The translations under genes were made by a program, and so were the position numbers. Source: Hawksworthiomyces lignivorus (lineage: Eukaryota > Ascomycota > Sordariomycetes > Ophiostomatales > Ophiostomataceae). Taken from it: a stretch of 64,000 bases of DNA. Positions 11,979-25,400 of the stretch are shown here, one piece after another; positions within the stretch are counted from its first letter, which is position 1; every line of letters starts with the position of its first letter. The notes under the pieces are model-generated. The model saw only the letters and a list, made by a program, of their open reading frames with translations, was not told the origin of the DNA and did not search any database. Location: positions 226,106-290,105 of the forward strand of contig NTMA01000050.1 of NCBI GenBank assembly GCA_002917075.1, given 5' to 3'.

Positions 11979-14900
11979 CTGGCTTGTTCCTCTTGCTGAT
12001 CTTGTCCATTGTTTTATGGGCGTGTCGTGTCATTCCTGGTGTACGAGGCAGACTGTGTAGCTGTGTTTTGCGTGCACGGTTTGGCAACACAATCGAATCG
12101 GGTACGCAGCCCTGGACGGGGGTCACATCACAGTGCCATGCCGCAGACAGAGGCAGGCTTTTGCAAAATAACGCTAGAAAGCAGGTCGTACCGCGGACAT
12201 CGCATTGATGACCTGATACATTGCCTTAAGGTTTCGGACGCCAGTAGGAGGATGCGAGAGGGAGGAGATGCAAAGCAAGAGAAGAGACAAGAGACACGCT
12301 AGGCACGAACGAGGTAAGAGATGTGCGGCCAAGGGATGCTAAAGGAAGAAGAGGGGATAGCGGGAGACTGCTGTTAAGAGATGTGCGATGTAAAAAGCTA
12401 TCATCACACCGCCGTGCATTTATGCGCTTTGACGAGAGGCCCATTCCATATACCTCGGCCGATGAAGTTCCTTCTGGCCAAATTGATTTGAGAGAACAAT
12501 TCGCAAATAAATATTGAGAGATGAAGCGCCGGCGTGCAAGAAACGCACGCACACCGCATAAGATCCCAGAAATGTTAAGGTGCAAAGTGAGAATTTGACC
12601 CAGCTCTCTGTCAACTGGAAAATATATTTCATATCCGCCCCAGTAGCCAGCATGCCGCTTCTACTTGCTGGTGCTTTGTGAAATATGTCATAGATATCTT
12701 TGGCCTGCTTGAGTATGAGAAACTCGACGTGGCAGGAAATCTACAAGACAGGATAAAAGAAGCGAATTCTGGTAATGAAGGCCATTACCAGAAAATCAAG
12801 GGCAGCACGGAACAGAAAAGATGCACATGCATGCTCTAGACTCGTTTTGACTCTGAAGATAAGGGTTTACCACCTCGCGTACAGCAGAATCAACGAGACC
12901 CAAAGGTTCAAGGCCCTAAATTGAGCGGCAAAATCAAATGGCTTGGAAATCAAACCCCAAGTTTGGGGTCAATAAGAGCAAGGAAGAGGGGCGCGGTAGA
13001 AGAGGTCGTTTCAACCATTTGGCAACTGGCTTGCCCTCCGGGACTCAGAAAAGCTTGACATTTGTGCGAGGGGGAAAAGAAGAGGGGAAAAGCAGACGAT
13101 TGGGCTGGCCGTATGAAGATATAGAGTGGTTTCTTAATCGCGGCGACCATTGCTACTTGACCGCTCTCTTGTTCGCACACTATTATCAACAGCGCTTCAC
13201 TAACACCGCGCTCCCCCTCAAAAACATCTATAATTTAATTTTTTTTTTGCTTTTATGGCAAAACCGAGATGTAGGATAAAATCACAGGTGAGCCTCTGCT
13301 ACAAATCCTGCTCTCACAATCTAGCTTCAGAGCGGTCTAAAACCGTACCGGCTAGTTTGTAGCCATTGATCCTCAGAGACAAGATGTCTCTTAAAATCGT
13401 TGATCCCGCTGCTCCGGGCATACATGTTTAGGTGGCTAGTCTCGGCGTGGCAAGCAACACATCATGCAGCTCCTTGCGTTTTGATGCCTCCCACAACGTC
13501 TTCTGTATGCAGCTTATGCGCGGTGTGGACACGAGAAATTCTTTTTGTGGATATTCTTTCTTTTTTAATTTTCTTATCGCTGTGCCTCTGATTTTGTGTT
13601 TCACTTTTTTTTTTGCTGGGTATTTTACTGTCTTTTCTTTTACCATCTTTGCTGACCTGCGCCTGCAGCTGACTTGGATCGGCGGTGTTCTTTTCTTGTC
13701 AGGCTGACCCTTCAATTTGAGTGTGCTCTCGGATAGCCTTCTACCGTACAGACGGGTATTCCCCAGAACGCTGGTGGCAGTGTGCGCAGAAATGAGACAG
13801 GCCTGCGGTTGGTGGGTTTGGCTGATATTAATTGGCCTGTCCACGATGAGAAGTGGGTGGGACGGAGTCATAATTATTCCAGCCGTGAAGTGTGAGGCTC
13901 CAATGCCTCACTTCATTTTCTCATCCTTTAAGCCTGGAGGCTGGTAGACAAAGCTACACATCTTCTTCAATTGCACAAACATTGCCGTCACTATCCCTAG
14001 AAAAAAGAAGAACAAAGTTTCCACAATTCCTAGTGGCCTGACAAATTCCAGAGTATCAGCGGCTAAATTAATTGCATCATTGGTTTTGCTAAGGAGAATT
14101 GACACATGCTATGGAACCTCATTTCGCTACATATGGGGAACTCCGAAGCGGACGGACAATGTGTCTCTTTCCCCATCCACGCCTCTTTTTCTCTTACTCG
14201 CTCTTCCTTGTTCCAGTTGCTAATTGGTTCAGCCTTTATCCCTTCTGTTTAGCTTCGCCATTTTCCTCGCCATCTTGCCATTGTCCCTTTATGGGCCTGA
14301 CCCGCAATAGCCCTGGACAGGGGAAGCCATGAAAGACGTGGCAGCCGGACTATGTGTCTCAGCACAGTGAATCTGGCTATGTTTGCGTTTGGATCACGGA
14401 GGTTCCAGTGAACCTGATGTTCATTTTGATCTGATGGCAGTGAGCTGGGGCTGCCCAGCTCCCTCGCTACCTCCTTCCCATCCTTCGTCTCATCGGCGAA
14501 AAACAGCGCAGAGTCTGTTGTTCCTTGGTGGTGTCGGATAGTCAGAGTCCGCACTTTCGTATGCAGACAACTATCATCCACGTTTTGGAACGAATGTGTG
14601 TTGAAGTTTACTTGGTCTACTTCAACAGCCAATGACAAGACGCAGATGAAGCCTAAGCAGAAATCCACGACAAGAGGAACAAAAGGTGCAAGCCTAGTCA
14701 AAAGCAGAAAGCTTTAGTTGCTTCTAGCTTGTCTGTTTTAGTCTTTACTTGTCTATCTTGATTCTGGACTTCACAATCGCGCGCAATAGTATGGATTGAC
14801 CATACGTCATGGCCGTGGGAGGAATACGTGCTGTTCTGTCTTAACAGACACTACGTATACTCCTCGTCTTGGCCTCTGTTATTTTCAATCACACACCCCC

Positions 14901-15465
14901 CGGGACAAAGGCTTGGTCTACGATATAGCACAAAGCACAAGGGAAATCCCTGGCCATGGAGTGTCCCGTCATACAGACCCCGTTTTCCTGGTCAAATTTA
15001 TCACTTCTCCAACAGATAACCCGAGTGGCGGCCGTGTTCCCTTCAACTCTGGGCTCGCCTAATGCGGCAAGTACCTGATTATCATCCATGAGCTTCGGTC
15101 ACCGAAGCCCACCAGGCCGACTAAGGTTTTCCACCGGCAAAATGGCTTAGAGGGTGTATTCCTATGAACGACCTTGCCAATATCGTAGAGACACCCCTCC
15201 CCGATGTGTAAGTGCTAAAAGAAGCGAGCAAGAGTGGGTCCCAGATTCCGTATTAGCAACTTATTATCTCACATGGGAAGGGGTATAAGTGAAAAATAAG
15301 AAAAAATAGAAAACACAGTAAGAAAGTGAGAGAGAGGAAGAGGGATGCTTGGAAAGGAACCACCAAAAAGTACAGAGCCTTGATCAAAGTGGCTGGCCTG
15401 GTATTTCTTGTCGTTCTCCACAAGGGGACTGTCTCTTATATGTCGTCCATTCTCTTGCAATCTCA

Positions 15466-15473
15466 TATATAAG
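15466..15473 (+). promoter_or_regulatory. Putative TATA box of the polyketide synthase
   Basis: TATATAAG lies 154 bp before the synthase start codon and is followed by a pyrimidine-rich stretch (CTCTCCGTCTTTCG, then CCCTCCCTTTCTC) typical of fungal transcription start regions. The role is inferred from position and sequence only. Confidence 0.5.
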
Positions 15474-15603
15474 TCTATTGGCATAGCTCTCCGTCTTTCG
15501 TAAAGTTTTTTTTGTCCCTCCCTTTCTCTATCCACACTAAAACCAACGCTCGCTTCATTCCCTGGTATCACAAGGAATAGCAGAGAAGAAAAACCAGAAG
15601 CCT

Positions 15604-15618
15604 ATGTCGAAGTGTTAA
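15604..15618 (+). promoter_or_regulatory. Minimal upstream ORF in the synthase leader
   Basis: ATG TCG AAG TGT TAA encodes Met-Ser-Lys-Cys and stops 8 nt before the synthase ATG at 15627. It is the only ATG between the putative TATA box and the main start. If transcription starts near 15500, scanning ribosomes meet it first. The main ATG has the better context (ACAAACATGG), which favours leaky scanning. Confidence 0.45.
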
Positions 15619-15626
15619 TTACAAAC

Positions 15627-18600
15627 ATGGCTGACAGGCTGGCATTTCTCCTCTTTGGGGACCAATCCCTCGACACTTATGCCTTCCTGTCTGGTTTCTG
15701 CAGGGAGGGCAACCAAGGTATCCTCGCCAAAGCCTTCCTGAACCAGGCCGGTGAAGCCTTGCGGAAGGAGGTTGAGAGCTTGGGGCGGCTGGAGCGTTCA
15801 AAGCTTCCTGTCTTCAAGACCCTTCAACAACTAAACGAGAAGTACCACGCCCAAGGCCTTAAGCACCCAGGCCTTGACGGAGCACTTTTATGCATCACCC
15901 AGCTAGCGCACTACATCGAGTATGTCCTCTTTTTATCTGAGTTTTACCTCTTGCCATTGATGTCATTATCTTGCTGGTGTCTTAAACCAGAGCAACTGAC
16001 AGCATATTAGTCACGCGGAAAAGAACTGGGAAGATGTTACTAGACACGAATCCACCTTTCTGGTGGGCCTCTGTTCTGGTCTCTTTGCGGCGGCGGCGAT
16101 TGCCTCAACACCATCCCTCTCGGCCCTCGTGCCCGTTGCGGTGCAGGCTGTTTTGATGGCGTTCCGCACAGGCTTGCACGTCGCTTCCCTCGCTGACCGT
16201 CTCTACTCGTCAGCGGAGAAATCTGAGAGCTGGACATACGTATTCCCTAATCAGCGGGAAGACGAGGTCCGCCAGACGCTTTCTGAGTTCTCTCATTCTA
16301 ATGTAAGTGTTTCCACAGAGTTTAACCTAATCATACTATCAATTGCATTTTTTTGCAAATAGATGCACGACTGACCGAAGTCACAGGCCATCCCACAAGC
16401 CAGCGCCGCGTACGTTAGCGCTGTCTCGTCAAGCAATGTGGCAGTATCTGGCCCACCAACAACGCTGAAAAAGCTTGTTGCCACGAGCAAACTAGGCCGG
16501 TGGGCGTCGATTCCTGTATATGGACCGTACCACGCTGCTCACCTGCATGCGGATATTGATGTCCGAAGCATCTTGCGTCTTGATGACCCTGTCGTTGCAG
16601 ACGCTCTTTATAACACCAAGCCGCGGTCAGCCGTCATGTCATGCGCCACAGGGACGTGGTTGAGCGAGACGACTACGCAGGCGCTCTTCGAGACTGCAGT
16701 TTACGAAATCTTGAACGAGTCATTGCTGTTCAACCGCGTTTTGGACGGCTGCCTCGACCTAGCTCGGGATTACACGAGTGGACGCTGCCTCATCATTCCC
16801 TTCGGACCTACGCAAAACGCCAACACGCTCGCAAATCTGGTACGAGCCAAGACCGAATTGGAGGTCGAACTCCGCCAAGCACCTGATTACTCGTCTAGCC
16901 GGAGCAGCATCGCCGCTCCTCCATCCACTCTTGGCAATCACGGACCTTCCGGAAAGAGCAAATTGGCGGTCGTTGGTATGGCCGGCCGCTTCCCAGATGC
17001 AGCTAGCCACGAGAAGCTGTGGGAACTGCTGGCCAAGGGCCTTGATGTGCACCGGGTGGTACCAAAGGATCGCTTCCCCGCGGATACTCATGTCGATCCT
17101 ACCGGCAAGACTATGAATACCAGCCACACACCATACGGCTGCTGGATTGAGAATCCGGGCCTCTTTGACCCCCGCTTTTTCAACATGTCGCCGCGCGAAG
17201 CTCTACAGACCGACCCCATGCAACGTATGGCGATCACCACAGCATTCGAAGCGCTCGAAATGTCAGGATACGTACCAAACCGGACGCCTTCGACTCGTCT
17301 CGACCGTATCGGCACATTCTACGGCCAAACGTCTGATGATTGGCGTGAAGTCAACGCTGCTCAGGAAGTAGACACCTACTTTATCACGGGCGGCGTCCGC
17401 GCATTCGGCCCTGGCCGTATCAATTATCACTTCGGCTTCAGCGGCCCTAGCCTGAATATTGACACGGCCTGCTCATCCAGTGCTGCTGCCATGAACGTTG
17501 CCTGCACTGCACTCTGGGCGCGCGATTGTGACACAGCCATTGTTGGCGGGTTGTCATGCATGACGAACTCGGACATTTTTGCTGGTCTGAGCCGTGGCCA
17601 ATTTTTGTCTAAGACGGGCTCTTGCCAAACGTTTGACAACGGTGCAGATGGCTATTGCCGCGGTGATGGTTGTGCCTCTGTTGTTGTCAAGCGTCTCGAA
17701 GACGCTGAAGCAGAAGGCGACAATATTCTCGCTGTTATTTTGGGTACGGCCACCAATCATTCTGCTGATGCCGTCTCTATCACGCACCCCCACGGTCCTA
17801 CACAGTCAGTTCTTTCGTCTGCTATTCTTGACGAGGCTGGTGTGGATCCACTTGACGTCGACTACGTCGAGATGCACGGAACCGGTACTCAGGCTGGTGA
17901 CGGCACTGAGATGGTTTCAGTTACGAATGTATTTGCGCCTGCGGACCGCAAACGGCCTGCAGACCGCCCATTGTACCTGGGCTCTGTCAAGGCTAATGTG
18001 GGCCATGGAGAAGCCGCCTCTGGAGTGACGGCTCTTGTCAAGGTGCTGCTCATGATGCAGAAGAACAGCATCCCACCGCATGTGGGCATTAAGCATGAGA
18101 TCAACAAGGGCTTTCCCCAAGACTTGTCAGACCGCAACGTCAACATTGCATTCCATATGACGCCGTTCAAGCGGATAGATGGCAAGCCGCGTCGTGTGTT
18201 CATTAACAACTTCAGTGCTGCCGGTGGCAACACCGGTTTGCTTCTTGAAGACGGACCATGCCGTGCGCCTGCGACTGTGGACCCGCGCACCTCGCATGTG
18301 ATTACTGTCACTGCCAAGTCAAAGTCCGCTATGATTCACAATGCCGAGCGCCTTGTCGCTTGGATTGCTCAGCACCCCAACACGCCTGTGGCCCACGTTG
18401 CCTACACTACCACAGCGCGTCGCATCCAGCACTACTGGCGCATGAATGTGGCTGTTTCTGATCTTGCAGACGCTCAGCGTGCTCTTCAAGAGCGCCTCAA
18501 AGAGAACTTTGTTCCTGTTCTCCCTGAGCAGCCGAAGGTCGCTTTCATGTTTACTGGCCAGGGTTCGCACTACGCTGGCCTCGGCAAGGAGCTCTACGCA

Positions 18601-21600
18601 CACTTCTCTACCTTCCGCAACAGCATCAACGAGTTTAACCAGATCGCCAAAATCCATGGTTTCCCGTCTTTCCTGCCTCTGATTGATGGCAGCGAACCAG
18701 ATGTTCAGAAGCTTAGCCCTGTTGTGGTGCAGCTCGGTCTGGCTTGCTTCGAGATGGCACTTGCTCGTCTCTGGGCTTCGTGGGGCATCAAGCCTGCTGC
18801 CGTTCTGGGCCACAGTCTTGGCGAGTATGCTGCACTGAATATTGCAGGCGTCCTCTCGGCCAGTGACACTATTTACCTCGTTGGCGCCCGGGCTCGCTTG
18901 CTCGTGGAAAAATGCACCGCTGGTACACATGCCATGCTGGCTGTCCAAGGCTCTGTCGCCACCGTTACCGATGCCTTGGGCGCGCGTGCTTCCTCTATCA
19001 ACATAGCCTGCATCAATGGCCCTCGTGAAACCGTCCTCAGCGGTGAGGCCAGCGAGATGGCAGAGATTGCTCAGCAGCTTGGTGCTGTTGGTTTCAAGTG
19101 CACTCAGCTCAAGGTGCCTTTTGCCTTCCACTCGGCTCAGGTCAATCCCATTCTCGATGACTTTGAAGAATTGGCCCGCGCGGTCAACTTCCAGGCGCCC
19201 AAGATCCCCATCATCTCGCCGCTCCTGGGCAAACTTATCGGCGCCGATGGTAGCGCGCCCATCAACCCAGCTTACCTTCGCAACCACGCCCGTGAGGCAG
19301 TTAACTTCCTTGGCGGTCTTGTGTCGGCACAGCAATCAGGTGCTATTGACGAGAAGACAGTCTGGCTAGAGGTCGGACCGCACCCAGTTTGTGCAAACAT
19401 GGTCAAGGCTGCATTCGGTGCCACTACCATTGCTGTCCCTACTCTGCGGCGCAACGAAACTACCTACAAGACTCTGAGCGCAAGCTTGTGCACACTGCAC
19501 TCAGCTGGTCTTAATCTAGACTGGACTGAGTTCCACAGCGACTTTTCTGAGTCGACGCGTCTTCTTGATCTGCCTTCCTATGCCTTCGATGAGAAGAACT
19601 ACTGGCTGCAGTACAGTGGAGACTGGAGACTCATCAAGAACCGGCCCACTCAAATGCTGCCGCCTGCCTCTGAGCCGGAAAAGCCCAAGCTGTCAACCAC
19701 AAGCATTCACAAGATTGTGCGCGAAGAAGTCAAGGGCAGCACTGTCATCCTTGAGACTGAATCTGATCTGTGCCGTGCTGACCTGCGCAAGGCGCTGGAA
19801 GGCCACCTGGTCAACAACACGCCGCTCTGCCCGTCTACGCTCTATGCGGATATGGCCATGACTATTGGTGATTATGTGTACAGGCAGGTGCGACCTGATG
19901 CAGGAGACTATATTGGCATGAACATCGCGGATGTCGACGTTCTCAAGACTCTCATCCTCGATGACACTGCTAGCAGCCACATTCTACGCATCTCCACTAC
20001 AGCTCACATTGACAAGGGTTACGCCGATCTCACGATATCCACTGGTGAGGGCAAAAAGCGGACTGATCACGCTACCATCAAGGTGTGCTATGGCGATCTG
20101 GAGCAGTGGAACACCGAGTTTGAGCGGGTCAACTACTTGGTCCGCTCGCGGATTGACGCATTGAAGGAGGGCGAGAAGAAGGGCACGGCTTCCAAGGTTG
20201 GCCGCGGTATTGCTTACAAGCTCTTCACAGCGCTGGTGGACTACGCTCCCCGGTACCGTGGCATGGAAGAAGTTATCCTTGACAGCGAGAACTGTGAGGC
20301 CACGGCCAAGATTCGCTTCCAGTCAAAGGACCAAGACGGCCAGTTCTTTTTCAATCCTTACTGGATTGATAGCATGTGCCACATTTCGGGCTTCATTGTC
20401 AATGCCACTGATGCTGTCGACTCGCGCGATCAGGTATACATTTCACACGGTTGGGGATCTCTCCGAATCTTGGAGAAACCAGATCCGACGAAGGAATACC
20501 GCAGCTACATCCGCATGCAACCTGTCAAGGGCACCAAGATGTACGCTGGCGATGCTTACGTTTTTGATGGTGATCGCATCATCGGCGTTTGCGGCGAAGT
20601 TCGCTTCCAAGCCATCCCGCGCAAGATTCTTAACCTCGTGCTGCCTCCTCGCGGCGCTTCTGGTGCCGCTCCTGTCGCTCCTGCTCCTCGCGCTGCTCCG
20701 GTTGCTAAGAAGTCGGGTGCTACTATCACTGCCTCTGCCTCAGCTCCCAAAGCGAAGAACACAAAGGTTGTCACGCATGCCAATATTGGCAAAGTCAATC
20801 AGAAGCTCACATCGGTTGTCATGCAAGTGTTCGATATCCTCGCCAAAGAGGTCGGTGTGTCCAACGATGAGCTTGTTGACAACATTGCTTTCGGAGATTT
20901 GGGTGTTGATTCTCTGATGTCGCTTACCGTGAGTGGTCGCATCCGCGAAGAGCTAGATATTGATTTGCACTCCAACGCGTTTGTGGATTACCCGACAATT
21001 GGCGCCTTCAAGACTTATCTGGCCCAGTTTGAAACGACCAGTGGTGAGGCCACAACCGGAGAGGACTCTGGAATCTCCAGCTCTGATTCAGAGACGGATG
21101 GCATGAAGTCTGATTCGGAAGTCACTACGCCAATGGAAGAGAGCGAGAATGGGTCCGTCAAAGACGGCGATGAGTGTGACGTCTCGTCAGTGCAGCAAGC
21201 TATCCGCAACACCATCGCTGCCGAGATGGGCGTTGAGGTCGAAGAGATCATTGCCGCTCCCGATCTGGCCAACCTTGGGATGGACTCGCTGATGAGTCTG
21301 CAGATCCTGGGCACGCTGCGAGAAAAGACAGGTCTTAACATTCCTTCTGACCTCTTTGTCTCGAACCCGTCACTCAAAGATATTGAAAGGTCTCTTGGCA
21401 TTGAGAGCCGGCCGTCCCCTCAGAATCGAGCTCTTCTTGCTGAATCTACTCATAACCCCGTCCAAGATATTATGTCCGTGCAGACAGTCAAGCTTGGACA
21501 GAAGATTCGGCTAGAGCCTGCCGATCCAATCGTGAAGCTGCCACCTCCCACGACGATTGTGGACCACTATCCACACCGCAAGGCTACTTCAGTCCTCCTT

Positions 21601-22418
21601 CAAGGAAGCCACCGCACAGCAACCCGCAATCTGTTCATAGTTCCTGATGGCAGTGGCAGTGCTACGTCTTACACGGAGATCTCTGAGATCGGTAGTGACT
21701 GGGCTGTTTGGGGCATGTTTTCGCCTTTTATGAAAACACCTGAGGAGTATAACTGCGGTGTTTATGGCATGGCCTCCAAGTTCATCGAGGAGATGAAGAG
21801 GCGGCAGCCCCAGGGACCATACTGCGTAGCGGGTTGGTCTGCAGGCGGCGTGATCGCCTACGAAATTGTCAACCAACTGATCAAAGCTGGTGAAACTGTG
21901 GACCACGTCATTTTCATCGACTCTCCTTGCCCCATTACCATCGAGCCGCTTCCCAAAGGCCTACATGCTTGGTTCGCCTCTATCGGCCTCCTAGGTGATG
22001 GCGATCCAGACAAGGTACCTTCCTGGCTGCTGCCACACTTCGCTGCCTCGGTAACGGCTCTCTCCAACTATACAGCAGAGCCCATCCCTGATGCCAAGTG
22101 TCCCAAGGTTTCAATCATCTGGTGCGAAGATGGAGTGTGCAATCTGCCCACTGACCCACGCCCGGAGCCTTACCCCGATGGTCATGCGCTGTTCCTTCTA
22201 GATAACCGCACAGACTTCGGTCCCAACCGATGGGATGAGTACTTGGATGTGAAAAAGATGACGATCCGGCATATGCCAGGTAACCATTTTTCGATGATGC
22301 ATGGTGAATTGGTAAGTCACTATCTATGGCCACTCGACCACTGTCTCACGAGAACATAAAGCTAACAGAATAGGCCAAACAACTGGGTTCACTGATGCGA
22401 GAAGGTCTTGGCCTCTAA
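15627..22418 (+). CDS. PKS1: Non-reducing polyketide synthase (tetrahydroxynaphthalene synthase type)
   Basis: Exons 15627-15919, 16011-16302, 16387-22311 and 22374-22418 encode 2184 aa, the usual length for melanin (WA-type) synthases. Introns are 91, 84 and 62 bp. Domain order and key residues: SAT with GLCSG nucleophile Cys119; KS from about 386 with Cys557, His692 and His735; AT with GHSLGE Ser1005 and His1110; product template with His1335 and Asp1523; an Ala/Pro-rich linker; ACP1 with Ser1704; an acidic Ser-rich linker; ACP2 with Ser1829; and a C-terminal thioesterase/Claisen cyclase with GWSAGG Ser2013 and His2162. There are no KR, DH or ER domains. Family knowledge says such enzymes build and cyclise an acetate/malonate chain to 1,3,6,8-tetrahydroxynaphthalene in the cytosol. 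The start at 15627 is the first Met of the conserved FLLFGDQ end. The last exon supplies only 14 residues (AKQLG..GLGL), matching the conserved synthase C-terminus. The exact product is inferred from architecture and neighbours. Confidence 0.95.
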
Positions 22419-25400
22419 TTCATGAGCTATTGAATATCGCATTTGTACAGATAAATAAGACGAGCGCTACCTCTTGTGTTTTCTTTCGTTTTGTTTTGTA
22501 GTTATTCTTGGGTTTTTCTTGGGAACTTCTCTCGATTTATTTTCTTCTTCTTTTTTATTCTGGGTTTCAATAGGCAAGGCACAATTGTGAAGGAAAGCAC
22601 AAGAATCTTTCATTTGGGTATTGGCGTTATGTCCTACAGCATGCTTTTTGTTTCGTTTTGTTTTTTTTTTTGTTTTCTTGTTTGCCTCGTTCAAAGTTTA
22701 TTTTTTGATGCATTTATCTTCTTTTCATCCGTTTTACTTCATAGAAAGCCATTTTATTTTGCTTCGACCTTCCTTTTGTTCTTTTGTTTCAGTCTTTTTT
22801 TTCTCGAAAAATTTACGCTTCAGTCTTCTTTTTTTATTTGTTACTGGTTCCATTTTGTATGGTAGATCACTTGAGATTGAGATTGACATAGTTTTATATT
22901 TATGAAGTCTACCTTACTATCCACTACTTGACACCATAGCTAAGCTGAAAGACAAATATCACATCTCAAGTTAAATCTCATTCTTCTTTATGCAAGATGA
23001 TACATCCCTAGCTACAGCTTATTTGTTTCATGCTGCGGTATTCTCAGACAGCTACAGTTTTTTAGCTATTTTGTAATTTATTTTATTCAATTCACCTGAA
23101 GCATCAAAGAAGTTCCATAGGCTTGATATGTACACTGTTTTATGTGCTTGTCTTTTCTCACTTATAAATATATATGGGGTTGAAATTGGAGATTTCCAGA
23201 GCCAAAACAAAATATCTTAAAAAAAAAAATACAAACAAGGGCTATTAGGTATTTCAATAGCTAGATCTTGACTTCCTATGTGTCAATGTACATTTATGAG
23301 ATGCGCAGCATTGTTGACTTGATCACTTCACTTCATCCCGTAACTCGTAAGATTCTCGGTGTTTCTCTGCAATTTCATCAAATTTTGCGGTATATTTCAC
23401 TTCAGCTGTCTTCTATCAACACTGGTTTTCCGTTTTTATTCTTATACATCTCAACGATCGAGAATTGCTCCATTGATATTCCTGTCTGCCACCGACATCC
23501 TGCCGAGTGCCGAGGAATAGAAGAGGAAACAGCGGTTGTCGGATGAATACAGTTGACCGCTTAGCTGTCAAGACAAGCAGAGCTGCAGGTGAAGCTTAAA
23601 TTATAGAAAATATAGTAGTGAATACACCCATACAGGACTTTCCAGAGTTCAATGATTTGAATTCATCGAGAAAGCTACAAGGCCTAGTGCTGAGTTGGAT
23701 CTACGAGAATATTTCCTTTATTGCCTATCTCTGGATTGTTGATGAGAACAATCGCCAGATATAAATTCCAATAGGCCAAGCTATGCTATTATAGAACGAA
23801 TAAGACAAGGCGAATGTGAGCCTGTTCTCGTTGGTCATTGTTCAATGTTAGATTTCCTTTTTTGTCATTTTTTTTGTTTCATGTCATCCCTCTCTGCCTG
23901 TTAATGGTAATATCATCCGCCAACAGTAGGCCTAGTTGGGATATGTTACAGAAAGTTGATATGCAGGAGTGAGTTGCTTTTTCTTTGATCCTTCATGATG
24001 CACCGATAGGACAAACACTTTCACACAATCTGGCTTTTCATCAAATTACAACGAGCTGCACACTTCACCAGAATGGCTGTGATTTGTCTTCTGTGCTTTT
24101 ATCTTGCCCTTAATACTTCCTTCCACATGTCCGGAAAGCCAATCTCTTGTCGTTGTATTGTTTTCAGCAGAAGGGCAGAGAAGAAGCAGACACTGAATTG
24201 CCGATTTGTATCCGAAAGTTGACTTTAACCAGGAATCAGGTCGCCGATTTGAAGACCAGAAAAAGTTACAGAATGCACTTGCTTTGTCCGTAGTAACTAC
24301 AAATTTCTCCGGTGAGCATTGCATCAGTCTTGTGCTTTGTCTGACGCGGCTTGCTGTTAAACGGGTAGATCGGAAGTAGAGGCAAAACAAAAGAGTCAGG
24401 AAAGAAGCCAAAGGTCAGAGAAAACAGCACTAAACGTCCTCTTTTTAATATATGCTGCTTGCCTGTGGCCGGACCCAGGTTTGTGTCTTTCTTATTGAGA
24501 TTCTTGAAACTGAATGGGAAAAAGGAACGGCTCGATACCATATATTGTGGGTACCATGACGCCTAGGGACTGGAAAGACCACAAACGGAGACATGAACGC
24601 GGCAAAATCGTCCCAGAAGCAGTGGACATCTGCTTCAAGGAGAAAGAGGGTAGCAATATCTTCCCTGCAGCCGTACTCTAATTTGTACTCGATCTTCTAT
24701 GTAACGCGCATCCCCCTGGTAAAACGGGGCCATGTTAATATCAATTAAATATATAACAATACCTATGATCTGGACGAACTACTGAATTTCCCGAGGATTA
24801 CGATGTGAAAAGGAAATATCGTACACACACAAACTTAAATGCCAGCTTAATTACGTTTTTCTTGCTCTAGAGCAGGTTAAAGTGTCCGGATCATATACTG
24901 CACGACTCCGCACAAGCGACTCACGACACACCTGCTTACAAAAACATGCACTAGTTTGACAACCCAGAACCTAGATGCATAGGTATTCAATACACCTGTG
25001 CTGAGGGCGAGTCGTGAATAAATCAACTGAGGAATATTAAACAATAGACGGCAGCTCGGCAGGTAGGTGGTATCCTGAGGTCTGCGAAGTAATAGGTCAG
25101 CCTTGCTTCTCTTCCGCACCTGGACGCATGGACTGTCCACGTAGGGAAACTTGCGCCTTTCCGCGCCCGCAGATTTCTAAGACACAAATAAATGTGCCCT
25201 TAACTAGAAATTAGGGATCGCGTACGCCTGGCACACAGCTCCGAGAAACGACCCAAGGGCAATAATATTGTTCGTTTTATGGCTGGTTCTTGTGTCTGAC
25301 AATTCCGCTCACACGCCAACTTCCCCAAAACTGGAGCGATCTGGGGAATGTCCGCCGGTAAGAGCCAGCGGCCAATAGACAGCAGACGATGACCAGCAGC

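Larger units (their letters stand above)
6962..15626. other. Gene-free spacer, 8.7 kb
   Basis: This separates the oxidase from the polyketide synthase. No ORF here has recognisable family sequence, and the longer ones overlap on opposite strands or are low complexity. It holds T-run/A-run junctions at 7360-7377 and 9094-9131, a 36-base T tract at 10794-10829, a GAAC/AAAC tetranucleotide repeat at 11927-11978, and a hairpin at 13886-13915. From about 10.4 to 15.2 kb the base composition is less AT-rich than in the first part, but no coding frame can be supported. The last 160 bp are the synthase promoter and leader. Confidence 0.55.

Noticed and set aside
14249..14701. Minus-strand 150-aa frame starting with a hydrophobic stretch, upstream of the synthase
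   Set aside because: Only the first ~30 residues look signal-like. The rest has no family features or codon preference, so it is more likely chance.
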